Notes under the pieces: model-generated | Told to the model about the DNA's origin: nothing | What the model saw: the letters and a program-made list of their open reading frames with translations, nothing else | Database searches by the model: none | In this document: positions 59,986 to 60,000 of the stretch, piece after piece | Numbering within the stretch: the first letter of the stretch is position 1 | Layout: each line of letters starts with the position of its first letter | NCBI GenBank assembly: GCA_964035545.1 | Contig: OZ037767.1 | Coordinates: forward strand, 26,027,628 to 26,087,627 | DNA from: Bugula neritina | Lineage: Eukaryota > Bryozoa > Gymnolaemata > Cheilostomatida > Bugulidae | DNA length: 60,000 nt | Direction: 5' to 3' | Made by a program: the position numbers and the translations under genes

Positions 59986-60000
59986 CTATTGTAATACTAA

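Larger units (their letters stand above)
52432..60000. repeat. Segmental duplication, right copy (continues past window)
   Basis: Direct-orientation counterpart of 18,972-26,763. Coding exons differ by few substitutions and keep length. Introns differ by substitutions and by repeat-length changes. There is a ~90-bp extra stretch near 53,100-53,190 and extra CACTATGAGTATCA-type sequence at 59,530-59,640. Confidence 0.9.
58565..60000. other. Upstream region of ABCB copy 2
   Basis: Matches 25,545-26,763. The exon 1 acceptor sits at 58,567. No further coding exon is seen. A SINE relic lies at its right end. Confidence 0.5.

Overview
This is an AT-rich animal nuclear locus. It contains many-exon genes with GT..AG introns, microsatellites, minisatellites and tRNA-derived SINEs. 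Innexin genes together with CTHRC1-like, forkhead, LAMP-like and ABCB genes point to an invertebrate metazoan. A spiralian is my guess, but the sequence alone does not prove the phylum. No bacterial, plasmid, phage or CRISPR features were seen. All gene models were built by eye from splice sites, reading-phase continuity and protein motifs; none has transcript support.

Layout. 0-1.7 kb (+): the last two exons of an innexin (copy C), with a ~780-bp inverted-repeat transposon in its intron. 2.4-9.6 kb (+): a nine-exon mucin-like type I membrane glycoprotein with a LAMP/CD68-like juxtamembrane domain. 11.2-14.6 kb (-): a divergent forkhead transcription factor, 5' end unresolved. 16.8-25.5 kb (-): a complete 16-exon ABCB half-transporter of 801 residues. 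29.9-40.5 kb (-): a 14-exon secreted protein of 627 residues with a PAN/apple-like Cys region and three tandem CTHRC1-type domains. 41.2-44.9 kb and 48.0-50.4 kb (-): two complete six-exon innexins, A (359 aa) and B (370 aa). 52.5-58.6 kb (-): a second, truncated copy of the ABCB gene that keeps exons 1-12 in frame but lacks the last four.

The two ABCB loci belong to a direct segmental duplication: about 18,972-26,763 pairs with about 52,432-60,000 and runs off the window edge. One breakpoint lies inside an intron, so the second copy stops after the Walker A region. Either the segment is truly duplicated, or the assembly kept two divergent haplotypes; sequence alone cannot decide.

The genes do not form an operon or an obvious pathway. 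The strongest shared patterns are paralogue turnover (three innexins, two ABCBs, three CTHRC1 domains in one protein) and intronic minisatellites lying against, or spanning, splice junctions.
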